From Eudorina sp. 2006-703-Eu-15 (Eukaryota; Chlorophyta; Chlorophyceae; Chlamydomonadales; Volvocaceae): a stretch of DNA of 64,000 bases. Below are positions 22,686 through 35,135 of this stretch, in pieces; the stretch's first letter is position 1; each line of letters opens with the position of its first letter. The notes under the pieces were generated by a model, which saw only the letters and a list, made by a program, of their open reading frames with translations, had not been told where the DNA came from and searched no databases. Location: contig BDSI01000103.1 in assembly GCA_003117195.1 (NCBI GenBank), positions 189,501-253,500 on the forward strand, read 5' to 3'. A program made the translations under genes and the position numbers.

Positions 22686-24129
22686 GTCGAGGTGGGTGCA
22701 ATTTCTTGTTTGATAAACGCGCCGAGCCGATGCTGGCACCGCCGCCAGAGGCTGGAGGAGGCCTAGGTCGGGGCTGCGGCCGCGGCGTCAGCAGCCGGCT
22801 GCGTCGCCCCCGATGAGGAGACGCACACGAGGCGGGGTGAGGTGGGGTGCGGTCAGTGGCTGGCAAGAAAGGTAAGGGCTTGAGCTTCCACGTCTGACTT
22901 TGCGTGAGGGGGAGAGATCTGCAAGTCGCCATTACGTAAATTCGCTGACGTACGCACACGCATAAGTCAAACAGACAGACGTCGGGCCACATAAAGATAT
23001 CCAATGTTTCGATGCCCTAGCCGGAGGCAACGACCGACCCAAATGAATGATTTTGCAGCGGATGGCCGTGTGGGTCATCGGTGAATTGCCCTAGACTCAC
23101 GACTTCCTGACGCCCGCGTCTGGAAAAGGCCAAGCTGGGCGGAGCTGTGGAGGCGGAAGGGGCCAAGGAAGGGACCGTTCCGTCTGGCGCGGAACTTGGG
23201 CTGATGATAATCTTCGTTGTTTTGGCGTAGGAAGCAAAGGTAATACTGGGTGTATTTTCATGAGCCGGTGCGCCGATCTGCCGAGACGCGCGGACTTTGT
23301 CGCTTTTGATCAGCGTCAGGCGTTCCGACGGCGCGCAAGGGTGAGGTGACTATCGCACAGGCTTCCATGAAGGCGTGACCGGTAGTACGGCGGTGACGTG
23401 GCCTTTTTGAACGCGAACATTTGCCGGCTGCACCGACCGCAAACGCATTTCTGCCTGCCTGATGCAGCCCATGACCGGCCTGGGTCCGCAACGCCTCCCG
23501 CATGCAGCAGCTGGCAACCAACTACCTCCGGCTCTTGAGCTGAAAGGGTATGGATGGTGAAATGGAGAAAGATGTTTATAAGATATCACTCGGCAAGCCC
23601 TGTTAAGCGGATAACGTCGCCGATACCATCTGGTTAGTCCATAGCTACACCGCCTTGGTCCACCGAAGGTCGTTCGTTGTACCGCAATCCGCGTCTCATA
23701 GGCTGTGTCACAGGCGCAGACCTACGCAGCCAGATCGGCGCCAAGCCTCCCAACGCCCGGAGTACAAACTTTAAATGCAACCCAAGAGGTGCAAAAGACA
23801 CAACAGACGGGCCCGACCACACTTCTGTGCCATTCTGGCCGCGCGCCGCGGAGGTCCGCGGCTGCTGCTCGCAAGGCCTCGACTTCTCGCACGCCGCTCT
23901 GCAGCGCATTCTGGACTATCGCACATTCCTTTTCTGTCAGGCAGCGGCCGCAATCAACTCCAGAGCGGGTGTCCCTGGAGATACGGTAGGGCAACCCTTG
24001 CCCTGATTAGGAGCTAAGCTTTGCACCTCACCCGGTTACAGCTCTGTTCCGGAGGATTCCGGTGCGCTCAGCGTTGGTACCATCTTTCAAGGGCGCAAGC
24101 AGACATCAAGTGCCATTTGGCGGTGCGGA
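22686..24129. promoter_or_regulatory. Divergent intergenic region before the mannanase gene
   Basis: Lies between a minus-strand gene start (22685) and the plus-strand ATG at 24130. No exon chain was found. A degenerate relative of the GTTACAGCGG element may lie at about 23050-23085 (GCAGCGG...GGGTCATCGGTGA). Confidence 0.4.
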
Positions 24130-27100
24130 ATGGGGGTCTGTCTGGAACGGCAGCGCCTGCTGGCCAAGGTGCGGGGCGGCGAGCCCCAGGCCTCAAGGCC
24201 TCTCGGATCGGCAGCCTGCAAGGCCGTTTGGCTGGCGGCGTTGCTGCGACCGCTGACGTTGCGCCCGCTGCCGCATTTCGAGCTGCGCTTGGTGCTGCTG
24301 GTGCTGCTCGTGGCGGCGTCGACCGTCCTTCCAAGTGAGACCCTGTGAGGCATGTGCTTACTGGAGCCTAGCGGGAACCTGTGCCGGCCGGCTTCGAGGG
24401 CCGCATCCGCAGCGATTTTGTACATTGGTCAACGGTTGGAATCCAATATAGCAATAAAACGGCGCGAAAACGACGTGAATTCATGACGATGGTTTCTTAC
24501 ACAAGTTTGCGGAACGCAGCATCAAATGGTTTTACAGGATTGCCATTTGGCGCGCCCGTCTGGCGGCCGCGATGCCCATCCGCGCCATCCCTCCTCCGGT
24601 GTCATTTCCCAGACATCCGCAAATCTGATCGCATTTTAACATATTGCGCCACCCCCGCCGCGGACCGTGATGCGCCTGGCGCCGACCCAAACCCGCCGCA
24701 GCCGCCTCTGCGGAGACCACCACCTCTTTTGTCGTACGCTCCGGAACCCAGCTGCAGCTGGACGGGCGGCCCTTCTACTTCTTGGGCTGCAACGCCTACT
24801 GGCTTTCCGAGGACGCCATGGTTCCGGAGCGGAGGGCACGAGTCGACCAGGCCATGCAGCTGGCGCAGGTGGGTAGGTGGGTGAGCAGTAGGTGGGAACG
24901 GACGTTTGCGGAGGAACTGACCCATGGGTCGTCCCGAACTCCCGATGGCAAAGGGGGTCCCGATGGCATGGGGTCGCGCAGCAGCGATGCAGGCTTTCAC
25001 GACAGTGCCTAAACCCCGATTTCAACCGATTCCAACCGTTTCCAACCGGGCTCCGCACCCCGGACACCTGGGTCGACCCCGGTGGCCACAGGGCCTGGGA
25101 CTGCGGGCGTTCCGGCTGTGGGCCTTCAACAGCCACCTGCCCGCCATCAACCCCGCCACCGGGCAGCTGGTGTGGTCCGAGGACGAGTTCGTGGCCCTGG
25201 ACTACGTTGTACGGCAGGCGGAAATGTACGGCCTGCGGTTGATCCTAGCGCTGGGCAACCTGTGGCCCGCCTTCGTGGGCCCGGAGTTGTTCCTGCGGGC
25301 GGCTAACGTGACGGGCGGTGAGCGAGCGAGCGAGGCTCCCCTGCCCCGCCCTGCCGTACCCACGTCGCCTCCGCTGTGACGTCATCCGTCATCGCCATGC
25401 CTGCCTGCGTCGTCGGGACGCGCGAGAGACGTTCGACGTGGTTTCGGAGGAATGCGAGGGGTGCCGGGACTAGCTCGGATGCCAGGATGCGGCAGCAAGA
25501 GGGACCATGTGGCCGTCCACGAAGGTTCAACTCGCGTTCCCTCCTTTCGGCGGAAAGGGCGCATGGAGCAGCCGGTGGTGGTGGTTGTGGTGGTGGTGGT
25601 GGTGGTGGCGGTGGTGGTGGCGGTGGTGGTGTCGTCCAATTCGCATCACCCCGGGATGCTGTTCAACCCCGCCACGCACGCGCAGCCGCCCCTGACTCCA
25701 CCCGCGGGGCCTTCCCCCGCCCCGTGCCTCGCCTCGTGTGCCTTGCCCGGCCCCGGGGCAGACGGCGTGACGGTGGCGGACTTCTACGCCGACCCGGGAG
25801 CCCGCGAGATGTACAAGCGGCACATCGCGGCCGTCACCTCGCGCGTCAACGTGTTCTCCGGCCTGGCCTACAGGTACTGCACTTTGTACGGCAGTACTGC
25901 AGTTTTGCGAGGTCGTATATAAAGGGCGGAGCGCGCAGCGGCACACACGTGTACGGCAGGAGCGCGTCCCCCTAAACCCCCTGCAAAGCCACCCCGCCCG
26001 GTCCAAGCCGCGGGGGCCGGAACTGCTGTGTCGCAACTGTACGGCAAGCGCGGGAGCTGCGCCGTACTTTTCCCCAGGCGGGGTCACGTGACCCGCTCCC
26101 TCGCCCGCAGGGACTCGCCGGCCATTATGATGTGGGATGTGATGAACGAGCCGAGGTGCCCCGATGGGTGGGTCGGTAGTGGGTCGGTGGGTCGGGAGTG
26201 GGTCGGGAGTGGGTCGGGTGTCTCTTTATTCGTCCCACCGACATCACCAACGGATCAGTCCGCCCGTCTTGTAATGCAAACCTCAAACCCTTTCGCACCT
26301 CCCCGCGTCAGGCTGCGATGCAGCCCAGCTGGCGTCGTACACTGACTGGTTGTCGGACATTTCGTCGTACGCCCGGGCAGCCGCGCCGCGCCAGCTGCTC
26401 GCCATGGGCACCGAGGGCTTCTTCGGCAGCCAGGCATACGGCAGCCTGCCGTCGTACCTGGCCTTCAACCCGGGTGCGGTCCGATCAGTTTATTGATACC
26501 GAACCATCATCAACTAACGGTGATGTGGGTCGCATGCCTCCAGCTCTGGGTCGCCTGTGGACCGCACGTGTCCTGTACGACTCGGTCGGCCGATGTGGGT
26601 CGCATGTGGGTCGATGTGGGTCGCATGTGGGGCAGGACACAGCATCTAGTTGATGTCGCAACTGTACGACTGTGCGGTTGAAGTGGTACGGAGCAGCCCA
26701 GTTCCGCCGCCCAGTTCTTGCCCGCAGCAGTTTTTGACAGCAGTTTCCCCGGTGCTGGTTCCGACCCATGGGTCCCGACCCCATGGATTGCAGGAGCGGG
26801 CAGCCAGTGCGAGGGCGAGGACTGGATCGCGACCAGTGCGATGCTGCAACTGGATGTGGCGGTGACGCACACGTACTGGCGGCAGACTGAGGTAGGTTGC
26901 GTCGAGGTACGGTAGGGGGGTGCAGTGACCCATGGGTCGCCCGCTTATGAGCAGGGCAGGGTGGGATCGGCATCGTCCGCTGGTGTCACCGAACGGCAAG
27001 GCCCGCAAGCACGTCAACTTGGATGTGGATGTGCGTGCGGGGGAGAAAGGGACGGAGGGAGGGAGGGAGAGGGAGGGAGAGGGAGGGAGAGGGAGGGAGA

Positions 27101-29753
27101 GGGAGGGAGAGGGAGGGAGAGGGAGGGAGAGGGAGGGAGAGGGAGGGAGAGGGAGGGAGAGGGAGGGAGAGGGAGGGAGAGGGAGGAGAGGGAGGGAGAG
27201 GGAGGGAGAGGGAGGGAGAGGGAGGGAGAGGGAGGGAGAGGGAGGGAGAGGGAGGGAGAGGGAGGGAGAGGGAGGGAGAGGGAGGGAGAGGGAGGGAGAG
27301 GGAGGGAGAGGGAGAGGGAGGGAGAGGGGGAGACGGAGGGAGGGAGAGAGGGGAGAGAGAGGGCGACGGAGAGAGAGGGGGTTGGAGCGAGAGGGGGAGG
27401 CAGAGGAGGAGGTAGGAGAGAGTTTATTTAGGTGTGTCAAGTGTTAAGTTGTGTTAAGGAAGCTGCCCCACATGTGTGTGCACCTTCAGCGTGGGCGCGC
27501 TCGCTCCCAGTCCCCGGGCATTCACCCTCGTGTTGTTGCTGCTGTCGCAGGGCGTGCCGTACGATGGATGGCAACGTATGTCCTTCGAGCAGTACCTGCC
27601 GTGGTACCTGACGTACACCTGGCTCCACGCGCAACTGGCGGGCGGCATGGGCAAGCCGTTCGTCCAGGAGGAGTTCAACATCCTCAAAACGTACGAATAC
27701 GGCATGCCGTACGTTATATCTCATGGTGCAAAGTGGCACCGTCTCCGGGCTGCATCTCCTCGGCTTGACGAGCTCCGCACTTTGCAAGGCCCCGCGCCGG
27801 GATGCGTGATGCGTTTATTACCCTAGCAAGTGCCGCATTGCCCCCTCACGGACCTACCGGGGGACATCTACAGACACCCAATCAGGCCCTAGGCCCTCGT
27901 CATACCCGCCAACCCGACCTCAGGCGCTTCACCCTCACGCAACGGCGGCAGCTTTTCGCAGTGGCGCTGGCGCAGCTGCGCGCCTCGGCGGAGGCTGGTG
28001 GGCCCTATGCGGGGGCGCTCTGGTGGAGCTGCGCCCTCGCCGGCGGCAACGATGACGGATACAACATCTACATCGACGACCCGCGGCCGCCGCCGCAGCC
28101 ACCGCTGCCTCCGACGGCGCCGGCCGCGCCGACCGACCCTGCACCGCTCGTCTCGGGGTTCGGTGCGTTCGATTCAGACCCGCCACCGCCGCCGCCGTCG
28201 GACGCCGCGCCGTCGCCGCCGGCGCCGGCGCCGCCGCCTCCTCCCTTTGCCCCCAGCGTCCAAATAGCGCGCGGGCCGCCGCCGCCGCCGCAGGAGAGCG
28301 AGGAGACCGCCGCGGCAGCTGCGACTGCCGTAGCGGCCGCGAATGCCGCGGCCGACGCGACCGGCGATGGCGTGCAACAGGTCATCTTGGAGGCTGACGC
28401 GGCCTCCTCCTCCTCCTCCTCCTCCTCCACCTCCTCCTCCTCCGAGGGGCACAGGCGACGGCAGATGCTGGTCCTCACATCGGCGGGGGCAGACCTGCCG
28501 AGTGCCGACGCTGTGACTCCCCAGGAGCCGCGCCGCGCGGGCAGCGGCGGCGGCAGCAGCCGCGGCGGCGACGCGGCGGCGACCCGTGGGTCGGTGCGCG
28601 CGGCCGGCGCGACGCGGTCTCGAAAGGTGCGTGCGAGCAAGCTCAGGAGCCACGGCAGCGGCAGCGGCGACAGTAGCAGCAGCAGCAGCAGCAGCAGCGG
28701 CCGAACAAGCAGTCGCAGCAGCAGCAGCGGCAGTAGCGGCGGCCCGGGCGCCATTGACAGTGGCGGTGTTGGTCGCCGGAGGCTACTGCTGGATGACTCC
28801 CTGGACCAGTTCCGGAGGTGGGCGGGTGGGCGGGTCAGTGAGGGGCTGCTGTACGGCAAGCGGAGCGACGGACACTGCGGTTCGTTGGCGAAACGGCGGC
28901 GGGGGGAGGGAGGGTGGTATAATTATTAAGGATGTTACAGCGGACCCCGCGGGTCATCGGTGACAGCCAACGGCGACAGCCGAGGCTTCCTCACCATACA
29001 CTGCATAAACGGGTCCACCTTGTAACGGTTACATATAAACGAACTTGCGCCACCATGGCGGGTGGTATGTTGGCACACCCAGAAACCCAGAGCAGGGCGG
29101 CACGCCTTGGTTGTCAGGTCGGGCGGCCTCCCTCGTATGCCACCTCAGAAAATGACCAAAGGGAGATCAATCACGAGATCAACCCCCGAACCCCGCCAGC
29201 GCCCACCACCCGTCATCAAACCAACCCGTCTCGGGTTATTTCCCGGCAACCGCAGGCCGAAAGAGCCGAAAGCCCGAAACCCAGATTAACAACCCGCCAG
29301 ACCCCTCCTCCTCTGGGCTTTCAGTGTGGTGGTCTCGTAGGGCTGTTGTGTTTGTTTGCTGTTTTTGTGTATGGTGCAGGGAAAGCGCCGTCATATTGGG
29401 GACTCGGGTCGCTCGCACGACTCTATGGGCCTTATGCACGCGCCGCCGACCCTCCTAACCCTCCCGGCGCTTTCCTGTACTCCCTTCCGGCGTCCGCCTG
29501 CGCCAGGTACGGGCCGCGCGAGGCCTGCGCCGTCGCCGCCGCCGGCGGCTGGCAGCCCGCGCTGCCGCCGCCGCTGGGCGCCAACTACTCCAACGGCGCC
29601 ACGGTCGCCTCCACGGGGCTGGACGCGGCGGCGGTGCAGCAGCTGCTGGCGGCGGCGGCCGTCGGAGGCGACGGCGGCGGCGACGGGCTGTTGCTGAACC
29701 TCATTGCGGACACCGCTGCCGCGTTGAACGCGATCGGCACCACCAAGAAGTAG
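24130..29753 (+). CDS. GH5 endo-1,4-beta-mannanase-like glycoside hydrolase with disordered insertion
   Basis: GH5 mannanases cleave internal beta-1,4 bonds of mannan with two catalytic glutamates. Exons: 24130-24334, 24702-24868, 25092-25317, 25762-25873, 26111-26175, 26312-26473, 26794-26891, 27551-27690, 27924-28817 and 29507-29753 (TAG). Phases close exactly to 771 residues. A hydrophobic segment (LRLVLLVLLVAASTVLP) at residues 53-69 suggests a signal anchor or secretion. Family motifs are FYFLGCNAYWL, LRAFRLWAFN, MMWDVMNEPRCPD (acid/base Glu), LLAMGTEGFFG, THTYW and KPFVQEEFN (nucleophile Glu). The family's FTLTQRRQLF...GALWWSCALAGG block precedes about 240 residues of Pro/Ala/Ser/Gly-rich sequence, then a short C-terminal region. 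The donor at 26176 was chosen by phase. The substrate is inferred; a related beta-glycan is possible. Confidence 0.87.
27053..27330. repeat. (GGGAGGGAGA)n 10-bp array
   Basis: About 280 bp of purine-only repeat in the mannanase intron between 26892 and 27550. It can adopt triplex-type structures and creates false Gly-Arg-Glu reading frames. Confidence 0.97.
28921..29010 (+). repeat. GTTACAGCGG dispersed element, copy 2
   Basis: Inside the last mannanase intron (28818-29506). It is almost base-for-base the same as the copy at 15284-15375, and then diverges with an inserted TGTAACGGTTACA palindrome. Confidence 0.9.
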
Positions 29754-31502
29754 AGAAGGGGGCGTTGGAGGGGGCCCCGCGAGGGGAGGGGGGCTTCCTA
29801 ACAGCGCCGTGTTTTGGGGGATGTGTAGGTGGGAGCGTGGGGTGGCCCACCGCTGCTGCTGGGCACGAACCAGTTACTAAAAGTGTTGTTACAGCGGACC
29901 CCGCGGGTCATCGGTGATAGCCAAAGCTTCCTCACGAACCTGTTGAATGAACAAACGAACGCACGTCACCGCGGACCCCCAAAAGCGCGATCCGCACGAG
30001 GGGGGCCCCCACGGGAGGATGGATACCCGTAGAGGGGCCCGCGACCTCGCAGGAGCAGTACAGTCTGTCCGGCCGGCACTGCCCGGCCGGCAAGCCGAGG
30101 AGGAGTGGTCCGCCGCCCATTCAGCGTTCGAGGCCCTGCGTGTGGTCCTCGGGAAGGGCGCCCCTCCCAAACATCACATGCGTATCTGTGTATGTGAGTG
30201 TGTGTGTTACATATCCGACGGGGCATGGCACTGGCCAAGGGCCGCTAACCCAGCCCTCACGGAAAGATCGCCGAAACACTCTCTCCCTTTTCGGGAGAAG
30301 GGCGTGTGTGTGCGTGTGTGTGTGCGTGTGTGTGTGTGCGAGCTTCTGGTTGACGTGAACGCCGAAGGGTGCGACCGGCGGGGCGCGAAAGGATGAGACC
30401 CTCGGGCGGGCGGGCGCAAAGGCCGCTGCAGAGGGCTGCAGAGGGCTGCAGTCGGCCGCGGTGACCTCGTCTGTCCCCCGAGAGATGGGCATACGACATG
30501 GTTTCGGAGGGAGAGACGGCGGCAAGCGGCAAGCACCGCACCGTGGATGGTTGTGAATGGGGCTTTTCTGGCGGGGCGCGGCGTGCGCGGCCTTGGGGTT
30601 ATAGCGTTAGCAGGGTATAATCGTTGTACGGCGAGCGCCTCTTAAAGCGGGCGGTTGATGATTCACTTGGGGGACTGCGGAAGTCCTCACTACGAGCCCC
30701 GTGGTCCTGCGGCGACTAGAAAAGTCGTGGTCCTGGAAATTGGAGTACAGGATACATGGTATCTGGTGGATTCGAAAGGGATGGGCGCGTTTACCTCATT
30801 TGTCCTCGGGGACGTCTACATGTGGTGCCCTTGCGCCGACGGGGACCCGACGACATCGGCTTGGGGCAGTATGTCTGGTATGTCTGTGGCGCGTGTGTGT
30901 GGGGGGTTGGGGAAGTCGTTGGTCAGATTGGCGATGTCCGGAACCTGCTCAGCGCAGGGGGAAGCAGGTATGATGTTTCACTGGGCTTCAGAGTAGGGTG
31001 CGCATGCCGGGCGAGCCAGCTGAGCTTTGCGCCGCTAAGTGGTGTCGAAGTCATGTGCCCCTTAGGGCAGACCAGGTAAGTTTTTCTATGTTTTGTAAAG
31101 CACGTGATGAGAAGACCGTGAGGGAGTATTTCCAACGGGCAGTCTAGCACACATCTGCGGCAGTCCCCTGGGACGTGCGTGGTGTCCTCGCATCAACGCC
31201 TTTGTTGGACTGAGCTTCACATTTCGATGTACGTGATTAGTTACATCACGCTATGGGAAATAAAGGAAGGACATCCGAAGTGGTCGTCCAAGTGAGCACG
31301 GAACGGGAATCAATCAACCGCGACGAAACGCTTACCGAGTCAAATACACGGTGGCTCACCGGTGATACTGTAGCAGAACAGGATTACGTTGTATACAATT
31401 AAACTGACAATCGAGTCCAGGATTCTTAGTCTCATAAACCCTCGGAGCGCGATGCAAGCGTAGGTTTGGACCTTGTTGTTGGCATCCATTTGACCCGATA
31501 AA
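29754..31502. other. 3' flank of mannanase and 5' flank of LON gene
   Basis: No gene was recognised. It contains a third copy of the GTTACAGCGG element (29881), a (GT)n run at 30302-30340, and an AT-richer block from about 31080 to 31500 that is the likely LON promoter and leader. Confidence 0.45.
29881..29950 (+). repeat. GTTACAGCGG dispersed element, copy 3
   Basis: Shares GTTACAGCGGACCCCGCGGG and TCATCGGTGA with copies 1 and 2, but lacks the internal CAACGGCGACAGCCG segment. It lies just downstream of the mannanase stop codon. Confidence 0.85.
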
Positions 31503-34500
31503 ATGGCATTCGCATCCTCCAGTGCATACGCTTGCTTCGGCTCTAGGACAGGCCGCGCCCTGCTGCCTGCGAGAGTGTCGCGGCAACGCCGAGTTGAGTG
31601 TGTGGCGAAGGCAGGGACCAGGAAGCAGCTGCCCATTTTCCCGCTGAACGTGGTCGCGCTGCCATGCGCTACAGTTCCTTTGATGATCTTTGAGGCACGG
31701 TGGGTGAACGCGACCGAGTTGCTCTACACGTCGTAATGTTTGCGACTCCTTGTCGCTCGCAACCACGTGAACGATGTTATGGATTATTCACGCCGTAAAC
31801 TTGATCATTTAATTGCGTTTAGGTATCGAGTGCTGTTCAACACAATCCTGGCTGGCGAGGCCGGGTGAGTGGTCTGGATGGTCCAGGCCGAGCTGGGCAA
31901 CTCGCGCGCAACGTGCCGCAACGCCTTAACACTGTTTCGGGGAATAGAGGGGGCCTAGGCCGTCAACCATCTGTCCACCGCTCTCGACCGGCGGCATCCC
32001 TTGCACCGGCCGGACCGGGCTGCGGCCCACCTCGTCAAGGGACCCTACTGGTACAGAGTGCTGATCCCCCCACCCCCCCACAAACACTCACACATACATA
32101 CACACATACACGCACCCGCACAGCCAGCATGCTGCATGCAACAGTCCAACTGTGGAACAGCTTTCCTGCCTGTCTGCCTGCCTACCTGCCTACCTCGTGT
32201 ATCAACTCGTCTGCGGAGGGGAGGAGCCTCGTACCGGCCAGCGCTTAAAGGTCCTGAACGGGCCGTATCCGAGGCCACATCCCGGGGGGGGGACCCGTCA
32301 CCACGGCGGTCACCGACCCGTGGGTCACCGGGGTCCTCTCCTGTAACACCTTTAATGATAACCCCGGGGGCTGAAGGCACAGGCCCCAACACCCGCCCCC
32401 GGCTTGATGGTATGGGTGGACCTCAGCCAGGCAGCCCGGCCAGCTGCGGGAGTAAAATTGATAAAAGAAATAAACCCGAAAGACAGAGGGCCCAGGGGGT
32501 GCCACCACGTCCCCTTAGACGCTCACCCCCGCAGAGCGGGTCCGTCCACATGCGGCTGCCGCTGCCGTTGCCGGTCCCTTCTTCTGATGGATCTTACGCA
32601 CTCCCTACCTCCCCCCCACCCTCCCTCCCTCCCTCCCCGGTCCTTGTGTCCCCACCGGCGGGGCGGCTGCGCGACCCCCGCCGTGGACGGACGCCCCCGG
32701 CGGCTCCCCGCGGCTCTCGCAGGGTGGAGGACGGCCTGGTGCAGAGCGACTCGCCCTTCTGCGGCACCAAGCGCTTCGGCATGTGCTACGTGGACAGCCG
32801 CCAGGACGCGGGCGGCGGCTCGCGGATGGCCTCCGTGGGCACCACCCTGGAGGTGGTGGACTTTGCGCACGTGCAGGTATGTAGTACGGCAGAGGGTGGT
32901 ACAGTACGGGTACGGCAGAGGGTGGTGGTGGGGTGGTGTGGGCGCGCCCCTGGGGTGGGTGTGTTTGGCGTGACGTGGCGGCGGGGGCGGAGGCTCGGGA
33001 GGAGCGGAGCGGGGGAGGGTGCGGAGGTGCCGGGACGGAGGTCTGTCACTTCCTCCGCTGTGGGTTGTACGGCCGCAAACCCTCCTGTCGTACTGCTCGC
33101 TCCAGGACGGCCGCATCTTCATCACCACCAAGGGCCGCGAGCGGTTCCGTGTGCTGTCGATCGTCAAGGACCGGCCCATCATGATCGCGGAGGTGGAGGA
33201 GCTGCCCGAGGACGAGGACGAGGCGCAGGGGGAGGAGGTAGAGGGGAGGGAGGGAGGGAGGGAGCATACAGGAGGATAGAGGGGTTGGGGGAGGGGGAAA
33301 GGCGAGGGTAGCAGCCGGAGGAGGTGATAGCGGTGGCTGTAGCGCTAGCAAAGGGGCTCCTCAATCGCTTCGGAAGAAGGGCCGGCGGAGGCGCCCCGGG
33401 TCGCGGAAATGAGGGTCGGCCGTAGCGGCGGGCTGAGGTACCGGGGCGGGTGCTATTGCGACATTGGGAGGGCGGGAGGGTAAGGAGGAGAGAGCAAGCG
33501 TGTGTGTGGGGGGGTGTATAGGTGCGTGTCAGGTGTCACACATACGCCGTACCCAGCGGATGGGGATGCGGGGGCGCAGACCTTTGGTCAGCGTTTGCCC
33601 GCTCCCCTGCCCCTCTTCCCGTCAGGCACTGTCCCGGGCACTGTCAACTTCCCCACTGGGTCGTGGCCCTGGCAAGCGTCATGTCCAAGTCGCGATACAC
33701 CTCTCCCCCCCTCAACCGCTCCGGTCCCTCCCCCACTCACCCCCAGGTGGTGGAGCTGGCCAAGGAGGTGGCGGATCTGCTGCGCTCCACCATCCGCCTC
33801 AACGTCAAGCTCAACAACCTGGAGGCGTCCGAGGACCAGGTGGGGGTGTGGGAGGCACCAGGTGGGGGCTATGGGGTGATGTGGTTGAGATGAGGGGTGG
33901 GGCTGGTGGGTGGGGTGGGAAGTCTTGGGGATGTGTCTCCTGACCCCTCCTCCCACCAGTTCCTCACACCCCCACCTCGCCCCCACCTCGCCCCCACCTC
34001 GCCCCCACCTCGCCCCCACCTCGCCCCCCACCTGTCTCTCCCCCTTTCCCCCTCTCTCCCCCGTCCGCCCAGCTGGAGCCGGAGGAGCTGGCGGGGCTGG
34101 GGCCACGTGACCTGTCGTACTGGATCGCGTCGTTCTTCGGGGACATCAAGGTCCTCCAACAGAGCGTGAGTCGGCGCAACCTCTTAAGGGGGGAAACGAA
34201 GGGGAGGGGTAGAGAAGGGGAGGGGGGAAATTGGAGGGGAAGAAGAAGGGGTAGAAAAGGGGAGGGGTGCAGGAACTTGGTGAACTTATGTGTAGGAGGA
34301 GGAGGTGGTGGGGACGCGGGGGGACGTTCTGCGTTTTCTCGGTCTCGGTCTCAGTTGACCACCTGGGGAGGGGGATCACACTACACACACATACACACAC
34401 GCTCTTGGTTGGTTTCGGGGCGGGTTTCCGAGGGGGCCTCCGACCTTGTAGAGCGACGATGCTTCCTGTTTTAAGAAACGTCAGCGATGTCGGTGGGGGG

Positions 34501-35135
34501 CTGCTTTGGCGGAAGTATCCGCGGGGGGCGTCGGGGGCGGTGATCGTCCCACAGGAGTCGCGGAATGCCCTCCTCCTCCTCTGACAGCAGCAGGAGGGCA
34601 GCACCCCTCCCTCCTCCTACATCCTCTTGCGATGCCCCCTACCTCATCCCCACTCGATCCACGACGTCCCGCCGCTCCCACCCACCCCACCCCCTCTTAA
34701 CCCCTTTGGATGCAGCTGCTGGAGGAGAACAGCACCGTCAAGCGGCTCAGCCGGGAGAAGGTGGGGCGCACCACACGGGGGGGTTGGGGGGGGGGGGCCG
34801 GAGGTCAGGGTGCGGGGTTCCGGGCAGGGCACGGGCCCCTCCACCCCCCTAGTGCCCCGCCTCGCACCCGCCGAACCTGCCACGTGGCCGCCTTTGCGCC
34901 CAAGGCCCCCGCCCCACGGCTTCCCCCTCATTGCCTACTGGTCGGCTGCCCACCCTCTCGCCCACGCGCTCGCTCACCCGCCCCGCCCAAACCTGTGTGT
35001 TGGTTTCTCCCCCCCCCCCTTCAGGAGATTCTGTCCGACACGGTCCGCTACTACTCCGCGACGGTGGCGCTCAAGTCACTGTCCGTGTCGTCGCCCTCCT
35101 CGGGACCCGCGGACGACAAGGCCAAAGACGCGTGA
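31503..35135 (+). CDS. LON N-terminal (substrate-binding) domain protein, probably plastid
   Basis: LON N-domain proteins without the AAA+ and protease parts are known in plastids and cyanobacteria; their role is poorly defined. Exons: 31503-31699, 31823-31864, 32723-32876, 33106-33237, 33747-33839, 34073-34165, 34716-34760 and 35025-35135 (TGA). Phases close to 288 residues. The first about 40 residues are Ala/Ser/Arg-rich like a chloroplast transit peptide. LPIFPLNVVALPCATVPLMI and FEARYRVLFNTILAGEAG are the family's opening block. SPFCGTKRFGMCYVD, SVGTTLEVVDFAHVQ and DGRIFITTKGRERFRVL follow in the normal order. The C-terminal half is helical (LAKEVADLLRSTIRLNVKLN). Plastid targeting is inferred from composition. 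Confidence 0.88.
32311..32360 (-). repeat. GTTACAGCGG-related element, partial inverted copy
   Basis: Read on the minus strand it gives ATTAAAGGTGTTACAG, then GGACCCCGGTGACCCACGGG, similar in order to the head of copies 1-3. It is in an intron of the LON gene. Confidence 0.55.

Noticed and set aside
27023..27447. Gly-Arg-Glu repeat proteins on the plus strand and Leu-Pro-Ser on the minus strand
   Set aside because: Translations of the GGGAGGGAGA array within a mannanase intron.
30655..30996. Plus-strand open frame of 113 residues downstream of the mannanase
   Set aside because: No family motif, no splice context and no codon bias; likely chance.
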